Below, piece by piece: positions 37,304 through 45,909 of a DNA stretch of 64,000 bases. The stretch is from Bosea sp. 29B (GTDB taxonomy: Bacteria > Pseudomonadota > Alphaproteobacteria > Rhizobiales > Beijerinckiaceae). A program made the translations under genes and the position numbers. Every line of letters starts with the position of its first letter. Position 1 is the stretch's first letter. Under the pieces are notes generated by a model. It was not told the DNA's origin. It saw only the letters and a program-made list of their open reading frames with translations, and did not search any database. The stretch spans positions 5,853,518-5,917,517 of the forward strand of contig NZ_LR733817.1 of the NCBI RefSeq assembly GCF_902506165.1, written 5' to 3'.

Positions 37304-37732
37304 ATGGTGCAACGGCAGATGCAGAAGGCGGCGATGCGGTTCTTCAGGGACGAGCGTTCCATGCGCCGCTGGGCTGCGCTGATCGGCTGGGGCGCCGTCG
37401 CCCTCGTCGTGTTCGCGACGCTGTCGCCGATCGGCGCGCGCCCGCATCTTGCGCATATGGGGCCGCAGCTCGAACGCTTCATCGCCTATCTGGTCGCCGC
37501 AGCCGCACTCGCCACCGCCTACCCGGCGCGCAAGGGTACGATTCTCCTGTGCATCGTCGCCGGCGCCGCCGGCCTCGAGATCGCCCAGCATTTCGAGGCG
37601 AGCCGGCATGCCCGCGCGCTGGATGCGCTGGTCAAGATCATGGGCGGCGTCAGCGGGCTTGCCGTCGTGAGCCTATGCGAGCGGCTCTGGTCGAAGCGCG
37701 CCACCCTCGCCGTCGCCCGCCGGCCGAACTGA
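37304..37732 (+). CDS. VanZ-like membrane protein
   Basis: 142 aa with four hydrophobic segments, the layout of short VanZ-like proteins. The conserved pattern includes LSPIGARPHL, FIAYLVAAAALATAYP and the loop GLEIAQHFEASRHARALDALVKIMGG, where (E)xxQ(x)F..R..D resembles the VanZ E-Q-F-R-D signature. The start could also be the ATG at 37319 or 37334. Inverted repeat 37739-37779 (ggcgctcctcgcg / cgcgagaggagcgcc) follows and may terminate transcription. Confidence 0.8.
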   Translation: MVQRQMQKAAMRFFRDERSMRRWAALIGWGAVALVVFATLSPIGARPHLAHMGPQLERFIAYLVAAAALATAYPARKGTILLCIVAGAAGLEIAQHFEASRHARALDALVKIMGGVSGLAVVSLCERLWSKRATLAVARRPN

Positions 37733-37738
37733 TCCCCG

Positions 37739-37779
37739 GCGCTCCTCGCGCGGCGGCAGGCCCGCGAGAGGAGCGCCCC
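37739..37779. repeat. Inverted repeat after the VanZ-like gene
   Basis: GGCGCTCCTCGCG and CGCGAGAGGAGCGCC pair with one bulge. It follows the VanZ-like stop directly. No T-run; possible terminator or mRNA-end hairpin. The remaining 37780-37980 contains no gene. Confidence 0.5.
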
Positions 37780-37980
37780 CGGGACCGGCGATTCGATCGG
37801 TTGATCGGCGTGCGGATGGCTACGGCCGGCTCGTCCGCCCGGCTGACAGTCCTTGTCAGCAATCATCATCGCGGCCTGAGCGGTGCCATGATCGCGCCAC
37901 CATCGCCCCTAGCGTGACGCTTCCCTGAACGGCGCAGCCGCGATCGACCGTGGCGCGCCCGTCCCTGGAGACCCGATCCG

Positions 37981-39162
37981 ATGCTCGCCCGTTCCGTGCT
38001 CCTGCCCCCGCTGCTGCTGGCGCTCGCCGGCTCCGCCCTCGCCCAGACCGCAACGACGACGCCCGCGCCGGCCACCACCGAGCCGATTGCCACACCGGGC
38101 AAGGCTCCCGACGCCTGCCGGCTGCTGCCGCAGGCCGATCTGGAGGCGCTTTTCCCCGGCCGCCCCATCACCGCCAAGGGCCCGACACTGAGCCCGATCA
38201 GCCGCGGCCCGCAATATGCCGAGAGCTGCATGTACTCGGTGAAGCTGCCGAGCCCGACCTCGAAGCTCGACCATGCCCGCTTCGCCTCGGTCACGGTGAT
38301 CCGCTGGGACGGCGTCGCCAAGGGCCGCGAGACGCCGGCGCAGGCCTTCGCCTCGATCAAGACGATGCGCGAGAAGGTCGCGAGCGATCCCAAGCTCACG
38401 CTCAAGCTCGAATCGCTTTCCGGCGTCGGCGACGAGGCCTTCCAGGAAACGACAAGCTCCAGCGTGGTGGTCCGCACCCGCAAGGACGACCTGATCTATT
38501 CGGTCTCGCTCGATGTCTATTCCGAGCAGACCGCGCCGAATGCGCTCGCTTTGGCCAAACAGGCGGCGGCGCGCTGGCAGGGCGGCACCGGAATGGTCGA
38601 CGCGCCGACCCAGGTTGCCGCCAACAGCGCAGTGACGGTGCCGGCGGACACCCGCCCCTCCTCTGTCGCCCCGGTCGATCAGTGGCCGGACGCCTGCGCC
38701 CTGCTGACGCCGGCCGAGGTCAAGGCCGCCTTCCCCGAGATGCGCGTCAGCGAGCCGCGCAAGCTGATGGGCAAGATCACCCATGAGAGCCGCGAGAACC
38801 GGCAGGAAGCGCTGCCGAACCCGATCGGCTGCCAGTTCGACGCCAAGCGCACCGTCGAGAAGGACGGCAAGCGCACGATCGAGCTGAACCAGATCCAGGT
38901 CAGCGTCCGCAATGTCGCCGCTACCGAGGAGCTGTCGAAGCGCTGGTTCCTGAGCGCGATCAAGGTCTCCGAGGCGAAGACCCCGGTCGACGGGCTCGGC
39001 GACGAGGCGGCGCTCGACATCATGAACCGCATCCATATCCGCAAAGGCCTGACCACGGTCGATGTCCGCGTCTCCGGCGGCGAGCGCGACCAGGCGCTGC
39101 ACGATCAGGCCAAGGCGCGCGTCGGCGAGCTCGCGAAGATCGTGGCCGCGCGGCTGAAGTAG
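37981..39162 (+). CDS. Exported protein with two DUF3558-like repeats
   Basis: 393-aa exported protein: signal peptide about 1-21 (LLPPLLLALAGSALAQ), then a Thr/Pro-rich linker, then two homologous domains. Each starts with an (D)AC-LL--(A/D)(D/E)(L/V) pattern: DACRLLPQADLEALFPG (about 44-60) and DACALLTPAEVKAAFPEM (about 236-253); each then has a second Cys (ESCMYS, IGCQFD) and a SGVGDEAF / DGLGDEAAL element. The cysteine pair and motifs recall DUF3558 lipoproteins. Function unknown. A strong hairpin follows at 39183. Confidence 0.75.
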   Translation: MLARSVLLPPLLLALAGSALAQTATTTPAPATTEPIATPGKAPDACRLLPQADLEALFPGRPITAKGPTLSPISRGPQYAESCMYSVKLPSPTSKLDHARFASVTVIRWDGVAKGRETPAQAFASIKTMREKVASDPKLTLKLESLSGVGDEAFQETTSSSVVVRTRKDDLIYSVSLDVYSEQTAPNALALAKQAAARWQGGTGMVDAPTQVAANSAVTVPADTRPSSVAPVDQWPDACALLTPAEVKAAFPEMRVSEPRKLMGKITHESRENRQEALPNPIGCQFDAKRTVEKDGKRTIELNQIQVSVRNVAATEELSKRWFLSAIKVSEAKTPVDGLGDEAALDIMNRIHIRKGLTTVDVRVSGGERDQALHDQAKARVGELAKIVAARLK

Positions 39163-39182
39163 CGCTGTCGCGGCCGACACAT

Positions 39183-39214
39183 GCCGCCGCCGCGCATTCC
39201 CGCGCGGCGGCGGC
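39183..39214 (+). terminator. GC-rich terminator-like hairpin
   Basis: Thirteen-bp perfect stem gccgccgccgcgc / gcgcggcggcggc with a 6-nt loop, 20 bp after the exported protein stop and upstream of tenA. It ends CCTGTT rather than a T-run. Confidence 0.65.
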
Positions 39215-39252
39215 CCTGTTAGGGAGGGCCGATCAGCGAAAGGCCTGACCTT

Positions 39253-39900
39253 ATGACCACCCGCTTCACCGAGACTCTTCGCCAGGCCAGCCAGCCGGCC
39301 TGGTCGCAATCCGCCGGCCACCGCTTCGTGCGCGAGCTGCTCGCCGGCACGGTGTCCGATGCGGTGATGGTCCGCTACCTCGTCCAGGACCATCGCTTCA
39401 TCGACAGCTTCCTGACGCTCCTGGGCGCAGCGCTCGCCGGCGCCGACAGCTTCGAGGCCCGCATCCGCTTCGGCCGCTTCATCGGCATGGTCAGCGGCGA
39501 GGAGAACACCTATTTCCTGCGCGCCTTCGAGGCCCTCGGCGTCAGCGCGCAGGAGCGGTCTGCCCCGCCTGACAGCAAGGCGACCGCCGGCTTCAAGGCG
39601 CTGATGCGCGAGGCCGCCGCGACGCGCTCCTATGCCGCTGCCCTCTCCGTGCTGGTTGTGGCCGAATGGCTCTATCTCGACTGGGCCCAGCAGGCCTCGC
39701 AGCCGCTGCCGGCGAACTTCATCCATGCCGAATGGATCACCCTGCACGACAACCCCGATTTCCGCGATTTCGTCGGCTTCCTGCGGGCGGAGCTCGACCG
39801 CATCGGCCCAAGCGAGGCGGAAACGAGCCGGGGCTTCTTCCTACGCGCCGTCGCGCTGGAGAAGGCGTTCTTCGATTCGGCCTATGATGGCGAGGGCTGA
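39253..39900 (+). CDS. tenA: TenA-family thiaminase II-like protein
   Basis: 215 aa, all-helical TenA fold. TenA enzymes hydrolyse aminopyrimidine breakdown products of thiamine for salvage. The protein contains no cysteine at all, so it belongs to the TenA_E type (a Glu replaces the nucleophile Cys) rather than the TenA_C type. Conserved segments: YLVQDHRFIDSFL, EENTYFLRAFEALG, VLVVAEWLYLDWA and the C-terminal EKAFFDSAY. It lies directly upstream of a TPP riboswitch and the thiX/thiY-like genes, supporting a thiamine role. ATG at 39253. Confidence 0.93.
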   Translation: MTTRFTETLRQASQPAWSQSAGHRFVRELLAGTVSDAVMVRYLVQDHRFIDSFLTLLGAALAGADSFEARIRFGRFIGMVSGEENTYFLRAFEALGVSAQERSAPPDSKATAGFKALMREAAATRSYAAALSVLVVAEWLYLDWAQQASQPLPANFIHAEWITLHDNPDFRDFVGFLRAELDRIGPSEAETSRGFFLRAVALEKAFFDSAYDGEG

Positions 39901-39965
39901 CCGACGCCGCCTTAGCCTGAGGCAGGCGTGACAGCCGCAAGCCGCTCTGTCACAAGGGCGGTCGA

Positions 39966-40045
39966 GAGACGGGGGCGTTCGCCGCGAGGCGAGCTGAGAA
40001 GCACCCTTCGAACCTGACCCAGATCATGCTGGCGGAGGGAGTCGC
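39966..40045 (+). promoter_or_regulatory. TPP riboswitch (THI element)
   Basis: Contains the conserved CTGAGA (39994-39999), ACCCTTCGAACCTGA (40003-40017), GATC and TGGCG with GGGAGTC at the end, in thi-box order; GAC at 39968 can pair with GTC at 40041 as P1. It lies between tenA and the permease start at 40102, so thiamine pyrophosphate should turn off the transporter genes. tenA is upstream and outside its reach. Confidence 0.95.
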
Positions 40046-40101
40046 TCGGGGCAGCCTCGCCAGCATTTCCCCGTGCCCGCCTTCCACCGGAAAGGCGGAC
40101 C

Positions 40102-40899
40102 TTGACGACGCAGGACGCGACAGAACGGAACCCGGCTGCCGGCATGAAGCCGGTGATGACCGCGCTCGCCCCTGCCTTGCGCACCATCCTCGTCCTCCTG
40201 CTGGCCTGGCAGGGGGCGATCTGGCTGTTCCAGCCGCCGCGCTACATCCTGCCCTCGCCGCTCGACGTGGCGCTGGCCTTCCAGCGCCAGCCCGGCTTTC
40301 TCTTTGGCCACAGTCTGACCACCATCGCGGAGATGGCGCTTGGCTTCGTGCTCGGCTCGCTGTTCGGAGCGCTGACGGCGCTCGCCATCGTGGCGCTGCC
40401 GCGGCTCGGGCGCCTGCTCTGGCCGGTCCTGCTCGTGCTCCAGTCCTTCCCGGTCTTCGTCATCGCACCGCTTCTGGTCGTCTGGTTCGGCTTCGGCATG
40501 GGCTCGAAGGTGATCATGGCGACGATCATCATCTTCTTCCCGGTCGCCTCCGCCTTTACCGACGGCCTGCGCCGGACCGATCCCGAACTGATCGACGCCA
40601 CCGCGCTGACATCGGCGACGCATTGGCAGACGCTGCGTTATGTCCGCCTGCCCCTCGCCATGCCGAGCCTGCTCACCGGCCTGCGGGTCGCAGCTCCGCT
40701 GGCACCGCTCGGCGCGGTAATCGGCGAATGGGTTGGTGCCTCCGCCGGGCTCGGCTTCGTCATGGTCCAGGCCAATGCCCGCATGCAGACCGACACGGTC
40801 TTCGCCGCGATGACCGTGCTCGCCGTGCTCAGCCTCGTCCTGCGCCATCTCGTCGATGCGCTCGGCCCGCGCCTGCTGCCCTGGACGAGCGAGCCGTGA
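40102..40899 (+). CDS. thiX: ABC transporter permease for thiamine precursor (ThiX-like)
   Basis: 265-aa permease of the BPD type, about six helices. The EAA loop is seen in DATALTSATHWQTLRYVRLPLAMPSLLTGLRVA (about 180-210). The start was set at the TTG at 40102 with aaaggcgga before it; an ATG at 40144 would shorten it by 14 residues. Being right after a TPP riboswitch and before a ThiY-like binding protein, it probably moves HMP or a formylaminopyrimidine thiamine precursor. No ATPase gene is present. Confidence 0.92.
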   Translation: MTTQDATERNPAAGMKPVMTALAPALRTILVLLLAWQGAIWLFQPPRYILPSPLDVALAFQRQPGFLFGHSLTTIAEMALGFVLGSLFGALTALAIVALPRLGRLLWPVLLVLQSFPVFVIAPLLVVWFGFGMGSKVIMATIIIFFPVASAFTDGLRRTDPELIDATALTSATHWQTLRYVRLPLAMPSLLTGLRVAAPLAPLGAVIGEWVGASAGLGFVMVQANARMQTDTVFAAMTVLAVLSLVLRHLVDALGPRLLPWTSEP

Positions 40900-40943
40900 C
40901 GCCGCCCCCTCCTCAAGCCGATCACGCAGAAGGATTTCGCCTG

Positions 40944-41903
40944 ATGACCCTCCGCGCCCTCTCCAGACGCGCTCTGCTCGCCACGGGCCTCGCTTTGGCT
41001 GCCGGCCTCGCCAGCCCGGCCCGCGCCGCCGACAAGCTGACCGTGATGCTCGAATGGTTCGTCAACCCTGATCACGCGCCGCTGGTCGTCGCGCAGCAGC
41101 TCGGCCTGTTCAAGGAAGCAGGGCTCGAGGTCACCATGGTGCCGCCCTCCGACCCCTCGGCCGTGCCGCGCCTCGTCGCCGCCGGGCAGGCTGACATCGG
41201 CATCCACTACCAGCCCAATCTCTATCTCGACCACGCCGCCGGCATCCCGATCGTCCGCGTCGGCACACTGGTCGAGACCCCGCTCAACAGCGTCATCGTC
41301 AAGGCCGATGGGCCGATCAAGTCGCTCGCCGATCTCAAGGGCAAGACGATCGGCTACGCCGTCTCGGGCACCGAGACCACTTTGCTCGGCCAGATGCTGG
41401 CCAAGGCCGGCCTCAAGCTCGACGACGTCAAGCTCGTCAACGTCAACTTCGCGCTCTCGGCCGCGCTGATCGGCGGCAAGGTCGACGCCACCATTGGCGG
41501 CTACCGCAATTTCGAGCTGACCCAGCTCAAGCTAGAAGGCCATCCCGGCACGGCCTTCTATCCCGAGGAGCACGGCGTTCCCGCCTATGACGAATTGATC
41601 CTGATCGCCCGCCGCGACGGGCTCAACGACAGCCGCCTGCCGCGCTTCCTCGACGCGATCGAGAAGGCGGCGCTTTACCTCACCAACCACCCGCAGGAGG
41701 CCTGGAAGCTCTTCATCGCCGCCCATCCCGATCTCGATGACGCCCTCAACCGCCAGGCCTGGACCGACACGCTGCCGCGCTTCGCCAAGCGCCCGCGCGC
41801 TCTCGACCAAGGCCGCTACGAGCGCTTCGGCGCCTTCCTCGTCGAGCGCGGCCTGATCCAGAAGGCGCCGGCGCTCGCCGAGATCGCCGGCGAGGTGAAG
41901 TAG
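40944..41903 (+). CDS. thiY: Thiamine-precursor substrate-binding protein (ThiY/NMT1-like)
   Basis: 319-aa periplasmic binding protein with a Tat-like signal (LSRRALLATGLALAAGLASPARA, about 6-28). The N-terminal mature segment KLTVMLEWFVNPDHAPLVVAQQLGLFKEAGLEV is the classic NMT1/THI5-like start that binds the pyrimidine; GVPAYDELILIARR and WTDTLPRFAKRPRALDQGRYERFG are also family-like. Starts 45 bp after thiX and is controlled by the same riboswitch. Confidence 0.93.
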   Translation: MTLRALSRRALLATGLALAAGLASPARAADKLTVMLEWFVNPDHAPLVVAQQLGLFKEAGLEVTMVPPSDPSAVPRLVAAGQADIGIHYQPNLYLDHAAGIPIVRVGTLVETPLNSVIVKADGPIKSLADLKGKTIGYAVSGTETTLLGQMLAKAGLKLDDVKLVNVNFALSAALIGGKVDATIGGYRNFELTQLKLEGHPGTAFYPEEHGVPAYDELILIARRDGLNDSRLPRFLDAIEKAALYLTNHPQEAWKLFIAAHPDLDDALNRQAWTDTLPRFAKRPRALDQGRYERFGAFLVERGLIQKAPALAEIAGEVK

Positions 41904-42080
41904 CCGGTGGATAGGCGGCAGCAGCTTCACCAGCCGCCGCCCCCATCCCGCGTCCACATCAGGGCGGCCCTGTGCTGTTTGCTCTGGGTTCTTCGCCGAT
42001 CGCGATGCTATGAGCCGACTTTGCAGCTATCCAGCGGGCCCTCGCCCGCCCTCCGGGCTGCCTCCGGTGACATCAGCCGC

Positions 42081-43304
42081 ATGAACGCCAGCCAGCCGAT
42101 CGCCCAGACCCGCCGCGCCGACCTGCCGGTGCTGTTCGTGCTCAGCGCGACGCATCTGCTCAACGACATGATCCAGTCGCTGATCCCGGCGATCTACCCG
42201 ATCATCAAGACGGCCTATGCGCTCGATTTCGGCCAGATCGGCCTGATCACGCTGACTTTCCAGATCACTGCCTCGCTGCTGCAGCCGGTCGTCGGCCACT
42301 ACACCGACAAGAACCCGATGCCCTATTCGATGGTCGTCGGCATGGGCTGCACTCTGACCGGGTTGATCGGCCTCGCCTATGCCGGCAGCTATGCGCTGCT
42401 GCTGATCTCGGCGGCCTGCGTCGGGCTGGGCTCCTCGATCTTCCATCCCGAGGCGACCCGGATGGCCCGCAACGCCTCGGGCGGCCAGCAGGGGCTGGCG
42501 CAGGGCATCTTCCAGGTCGGCGGCCAGAGCGGCGGCGCGCTCGGCCCGCTGCTTGCCGCCTTCATCATCGTGCCGCGCGGCCAGACCAGCGTCGCCTGGT
42601 TCTCGGCCGCAGCCCTGCTCGCCATGGTCCTGATGGTCTGGACGGCGCGCCGCTATGCCGAGCTGAGCAAGGCGGCCGCTGCCGCCGCCGCGGCGAAACC
42701 CGCGAAGGTCGCGGCGGCCGCGCCCGCCACCCCCGCACATTCGAAGGGCCAGATCGTCTTCGCGATCACCATCCTGGTGATCCTGCTGTTCTCGAAGAAC
42801 GCCTATTCGTCGAGCTTCAGCTCCTATTACACCTTCTACCTGATCGGGAAGTTCGGCGTCTCCGTGCAGGGCTCGCAGCTGATGCTGTTCCTCTTCCTCG
42901 CCGCAGCGGCCGTCGGCGCGCTCGCCGGCGGCATCATCGGCGACCGGGTCGGCCGCAACCGCATCCTCTGGTTCTCGATCCTCGGCGCCCTGCCCTTCTC
43001 GCTGATGCTGCCCTTCGCCGACCTGTTCTGGACCGGCGTGCTGACGGTGGTGATCAACCTGATCATGGCGAGCTCCTTCGCCGCGATCCTGATCTACGCG
43101 ATGGAATTGATGCCGGGCCGGATCGGCCTGATCGGCGGGCTGTTCTACGGCCTCTCCTTTGGCCTCGGCGGGCTCGCGGCGGCGATCCTCGGCGAGGTCG
43201 CCGACTGGATCGGCATCGAGGCGGTCTACCGCATCTGCGCCTTCCTGCCGGCGATCGGGCTGCTCGCCTGGTTCCTGCCGAAGGTCGAGCACCGGCGGGG
43301 GTAG
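42081..43304 (+). CDS. fsr: MFS transporter, fosmidomycin-resistance type
   Basis: 407-aa inner-membrane exporter with 12 predicted helices. The N-terminus LPVLFVLSATHLLNDMIQSLIPAIYPI is characteristic of the Fsr group (HLLNDM(I/V)QS); HPEATRMARNASGGQQGLAQGIFQVGGQSGGA is the second conserved block. A central cytoplasmic linker is Ala/Lys-rich (KAAAAAAAAKPAKVAAAAP). The true drug or metabolite is unknown. Two decayed copies of parts of this gene lie at 49214-49296 and 50367-50490. Confidence 0.92.
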   Translation: MNASQPIAQTRRADLPVLFVLSATHLLNDMIQSLIPAIYPIIKTAYALDFGQIGLITLTFQITASLLQPVVGHYTDKNPMPYSMVVGMGCTLTGLIGLAYAGSYALLLISAACVGLGSSIFHPEATRMARNASGGQQGLAQGIFQVGGQSGGALGPLLAAFIIVPRGQTSVAWFSAAALLAMVLMVWTARRYAELSKAAAAAAAAKPAKVAAAAPATPAHSKGQIVFAITILVILLFSKNAYSSSFSSYYTFYLIGKFGVSVQGSQLMLFLFLAAAAVGALAGGIIGDRVGRNRILWFSILGALPFSLMLPFADLFWTGVLTVVINLIMASSFAAILIYAMELMPGRIGLIGGLFYGLSFGLGGLAAAILGEVADWIGIEAVYRICAFLPAIGLLAWFLPKVEHRRG

Positions 43305-43411
43305 GATTCGCTACCGCCGCCAGCAGGACCGGGGTCGGGTCACTCAATCGGGGCAGGCCATCCTTGCGGCAAATTGCCTGCTGCAAGAACGACAATAGGA
43401 CGTGATTTTCA

Positions 43412-43738
43412 ATGATCTACGAAATGCGCGTGTATCGCTGCTTGCCTGGCCGGCTTCCGGCTTTGCTCGACCGCTTTGAGAAGGCCACACTGAAGCTGTG
43501 GGACAAGCACGGCATCCGGCAAGCCGGATTCTTCACCACGCTGATCGGGGAGTCCAATCAGGACCTGACCTATTTCCTGGCCTGGGAATCGCTCGCCGAG
43601 CGCGAGACGAAATGGACGGCGTTCGCGACCGACCCGGACTGGGTCGAGGCGCGCATCAAGAGCGAAGCGGACGGCCAGATCGTTGGCAACATCGTCAGCC
43701 AGATTCTGGCGCCGACGGCCTTCTCCGCGGTCAAGTAA
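43412..43738 (+). CDS. NIPSNAP-family protein
   Basis: 108-aa dimeric ferredoxin-like alpha-beta barrel protein. Typical NIPSNAP start MIYEMRVYRCLPGRLPALLDRFE, then YFLAWESLAERETKWTAFATDPDW. Function unknown in bacteria. It sits about 107 bp after the MFS gene on the same strand; both could be one transcript. Confidence 0.92.
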   Translation: MIYEMRVYRCLPGRLPALLDRFEKATLKLWDKHGIRQAGFFTTLIGESNQDLTYFLAWESLAERETKWTAFATDPDWVEARIKSEADGQIVGNIVSQILAPTAFSAVK

Positions 43739-43770
43739 GCGCCGGGCAGACGATCGCCTGTGCCAGGACA

Positions 43771-43800
43771 AAAGCAGCAAGGGCGATGTCGCCCTTGCTG
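43771..43800 (-). terminator. Terminator-like hairpin between convergent genes
   Basis: An 11-bp perfect stem CAGCAAGGGCG / CGCCCTTGCTG with a 4-nt loop. On the minus strand it is followed by CTTTTG, so it can end the DUF1254 operon; it also follows the NIPSNAP stop on the plus strand. 43801-43975 has no gene. Confidence 0.7.
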
Positions 43801-43975
43801 TCAGGTGAGTTGAAGCCCTTGCGGTTATGCAGCTGTGGCAACGGTCCGGAGTTCGTCGCCGAGGCCAGTCGGGCTTGTAGTATCCCGCCGCGCCGGTTCC
43901 AGCATTCGGCTAACGGCAAGATCGGGTGAAAAGTCACCACCGCTTGCCGTACCAACTGGGCGAGGCTGCTGCGGG

Positions 43976-45007
43976 TTACGATGCCGGCTGCGCCTCCGGG
44001 ATTTTCCACGTGCCGTTCAGGACCTCGGCGCGGGGGCGGTAGAGCCGGAATGTGTAGTTCCACCCCTGCGTGATCGGCAGGCAGTTCGCGATCTTGCCGT
44101 CGCAGCCGCCGAACTGGATGTCGATCGCGCCATCGGCGCTTGTCTTGCCGGTGATGCTGTTGACCGAATAGGCGTCGTAACCGTTCTTCTGGAAGAAGCC
44201 CTTGTCGTTATAGACGCTGATCGACCAGAACGCGTCGACGGGAACGTCCTTGACCCTGAGCTTGTAGACCGTCTTGCCGTCGTTCCTGGCCGGGGTGAAC
44301 GAGGGGTAGGATGCGTCCTTGTCGGGGTTGCCGCCCCAGCCCGCTGCCGTGCCGAGCAGGTGCATCACCGGATCGACCTTTCCCTTCGGGCCGAAAGCGT
44401 TGGTGAAGCTGCCCGATGATGCGGCGGAGAGCGCTTCGAGCGCATCACGGAGCTTCTTCTGTTGAGCCAGGTCCCAGTTCGGAGCCTCGAACTTGCCGGC
44501 CGATTTCTGCTCCACCTTCAGCGCATCCTGCAGGGCGTGAACCTGCGCGAGGTCCTTAGCGTCGTTGGGATCGACAAGGATACGGACCGCAACGAACACA
44601 TAGCGCGTGCCGACCTTGTCCTTGGTGAGCGTCGTACGGCCCGGCTTGTAGACCACCATCGGGGTATAGTGGTCCTCGCTGATGACCTGCATCGAGACGA
44701 AGCGCTTGCCGGCATCGGGAAGGGTGATGGTCACCGGGCCGGCATCGAGGTCGAAGAGCGCCTGGGAATAGAGCGTATCCCGGTTCATCCGGACCACGGG
44801 CTGGTTGTCGATCGGCGTTGGCGTCCTGGTGTGGGCGAACTTGCCGAGACCGCCTGCGTCGACGGTCTTGCGCATGTAGAAATCGGTCTCGGCTCGCTTG
44901 AAATTGCCGACATTGACCGGAACCGACTGCGCGATCGCCACGCATGGCGCAAGAACCAGGAAACCCAGGCTGTAGACCGACTTCATTCGCATTGAACGGT
45001 ACCTCAT
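43976..45007 (-). CDS. DUF1254/DUF1214 exported protein
   Basis: 343-aa exported protein with both domains. Signal peptide near MKSVYSLGFLVLAPCVAIAQ; the N-terminal DUF1254 segment has NFKRAETDFYMRK and VRMNRDTLYSQALFDLDAGPVTITLP; the C-terminal DUF1214 part has VPVDAFWSISVYNDKGFFQKN and NCLPITQGWNYTFRLYRPR. Function unknown; often in envelope or stress loci. The start could be the ATG at 45007, 44992 or 44986. Last gene of a three-gene run with an acid phosphatase and an outer membrane protein. Confidence 0.93.
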   Translation of the reverse strand: MRYRSMRMKSVYSLGFLVLAPCVAIAQSVPVNVGNFKRAETDFYMRKTVDAGGLGKFAHTRTPTPIDNQPVVRMNRDTLYSQALFDLDAGPVTITLPDAGKRFVSMQVISEDHYTPMVVYKPGRTTLTKDKVGTRYVFVAVRILVDPNDAKDLAQVHALQDALKVEQKSAGKFEAPNWDLAQQKKLRDALEALSAASSGSFTNAFGPKGKVDPVMHLLGTAAGWGGNPDKDASYPSFTPARNDGKTVYKLRVKDVPVDAFWSISVYNDKGFFQKNGYDAYSVNSITGKTSADGAIDIQFGGCDGKIANCLPITQGWNYTFRLYRPRAEVLNGTWKIPEAQPAS

Positions 45008-45034
45008 TGGTGCCTTTGATCGATTTGCTCGTCG

Positions 45035-45898
45035 TTACCGCGCAGACAGCGCAGCGGCCTCTGCGGCGCATTCGGAGGCCGAGAGCGGCCGCCTCGCCTT
45101 CGCGGCCTTCACTTCCGCTTTCGCGGCCTTGAGATCGGCGAGAAAGGTCGGGTCGGTCTGCAGCCGCGCCACCGTCGCCGCGCCCATGATCCGCCCGGCA
45201 TCGACATCGCTCTGCCAATGCGCGTTGCAGATCACGCGGCTCTGCCCGAACTCGATGCCGCGCTTGAGCAGCGCATCCGCACGCTCGGGATTGATCTGCG
45301 CGAAGACGAGAGCCCAGCCCCAGCCCGCAGCCGTGTGGCCTGACGGGTAGGAGCCGTCGCTCCGCAGAATGGCCTCCTGATCCGCCCGGCAGGTCGCTTC
45401 GTTGTGCACCATGAAGGGGCGGACCCGGTTGTACTTGTTCTTCACGCCATAGGTGGAAAGGCCGAAATCCGACAGCATCTTCTGCGTCATCGCATAGAGG
45501 CGCGGCGTCTGCTTGCCGTCGATCCTGACACCCATCGCGCAGGAGAAGTTGTCGGCGGCCTGCGGAAAGGCGAGGTCGGCGTCGGTATAGGCGAGCTTCG
45601 AGCGTGCGGTGTCTCGCAAGGGGATCGTCGCCTTGCGCGCTTCCTCGTCCCGGGCCAGCGCAGCAGAACCCGGCTCCGGCGGCGGGCCGAGCAGGATCAG
45701 GCTGTCCGGCAGGTCCGGCCGCTTCAGATAGCCCGGCGCGATCTTGAAATGCGGATCAGTGACCTTGGGCTGCGCTTCGGCCGCTTGCGCCAGGGCCTGC
45801 CCGCAGAGCGCCAGCAGCGCCAGCGCGGAAACGCCTGCGGTCCGAAACGCATTCGCAGTCATCGCCATTCCCATTTCTTTCGACATTGCCGAACTCAT
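45035..45898 (-). CDS. Class A non-specific acid phosphatase (PAP2 family)
   Basis: 287-aa periplasmic phosphatase (PhoN type). A signal peptide follows a Met-rich start (about 1-36, SALALLALCGQALAQ). The catalytic triad of motifs is complete: KKYNRVRPF-like KNKYNRVRPF, GSYPSGHTAAGW, and GQSRVICNAHWQSDVDAGR (KX6RP - PSGH - SRX5HX3D). It dephosphorylates a broad set of organic phosphates. It starts 11 bp after the outer membrane protein gene and ends 27 bp before the DUF1254 gene, so a three-gene operon is likely. Confidence 0.95.
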   Translation of the reverse strand: MSSAMSKEMGMAMTANAFRTAGVSALALLALCGQALAQAAEAQPKVTDPHFKIAPGYLKRPDLPDSLILLGPPPEPGSAALARDEEARKATIPLRDTARSKLAYTDADLAFPQAADNFSCAMGVRIDGKQTPRLYAMTQKMLSDFGLSTYGVKNKYNRVRPFMVHNEATCRADQEAILRSDGSYPSGHTAAGWGWALVFAQINPERADALLKRGIEFGQSRVICNAHWQSDVDAGRIMGAATVARLQTDPTFLADLKAAKAEVKAAKARRPLSASECAAEAAALSAR

Positions 45899-45909
45899 TG
45901 AGGTCTCGA

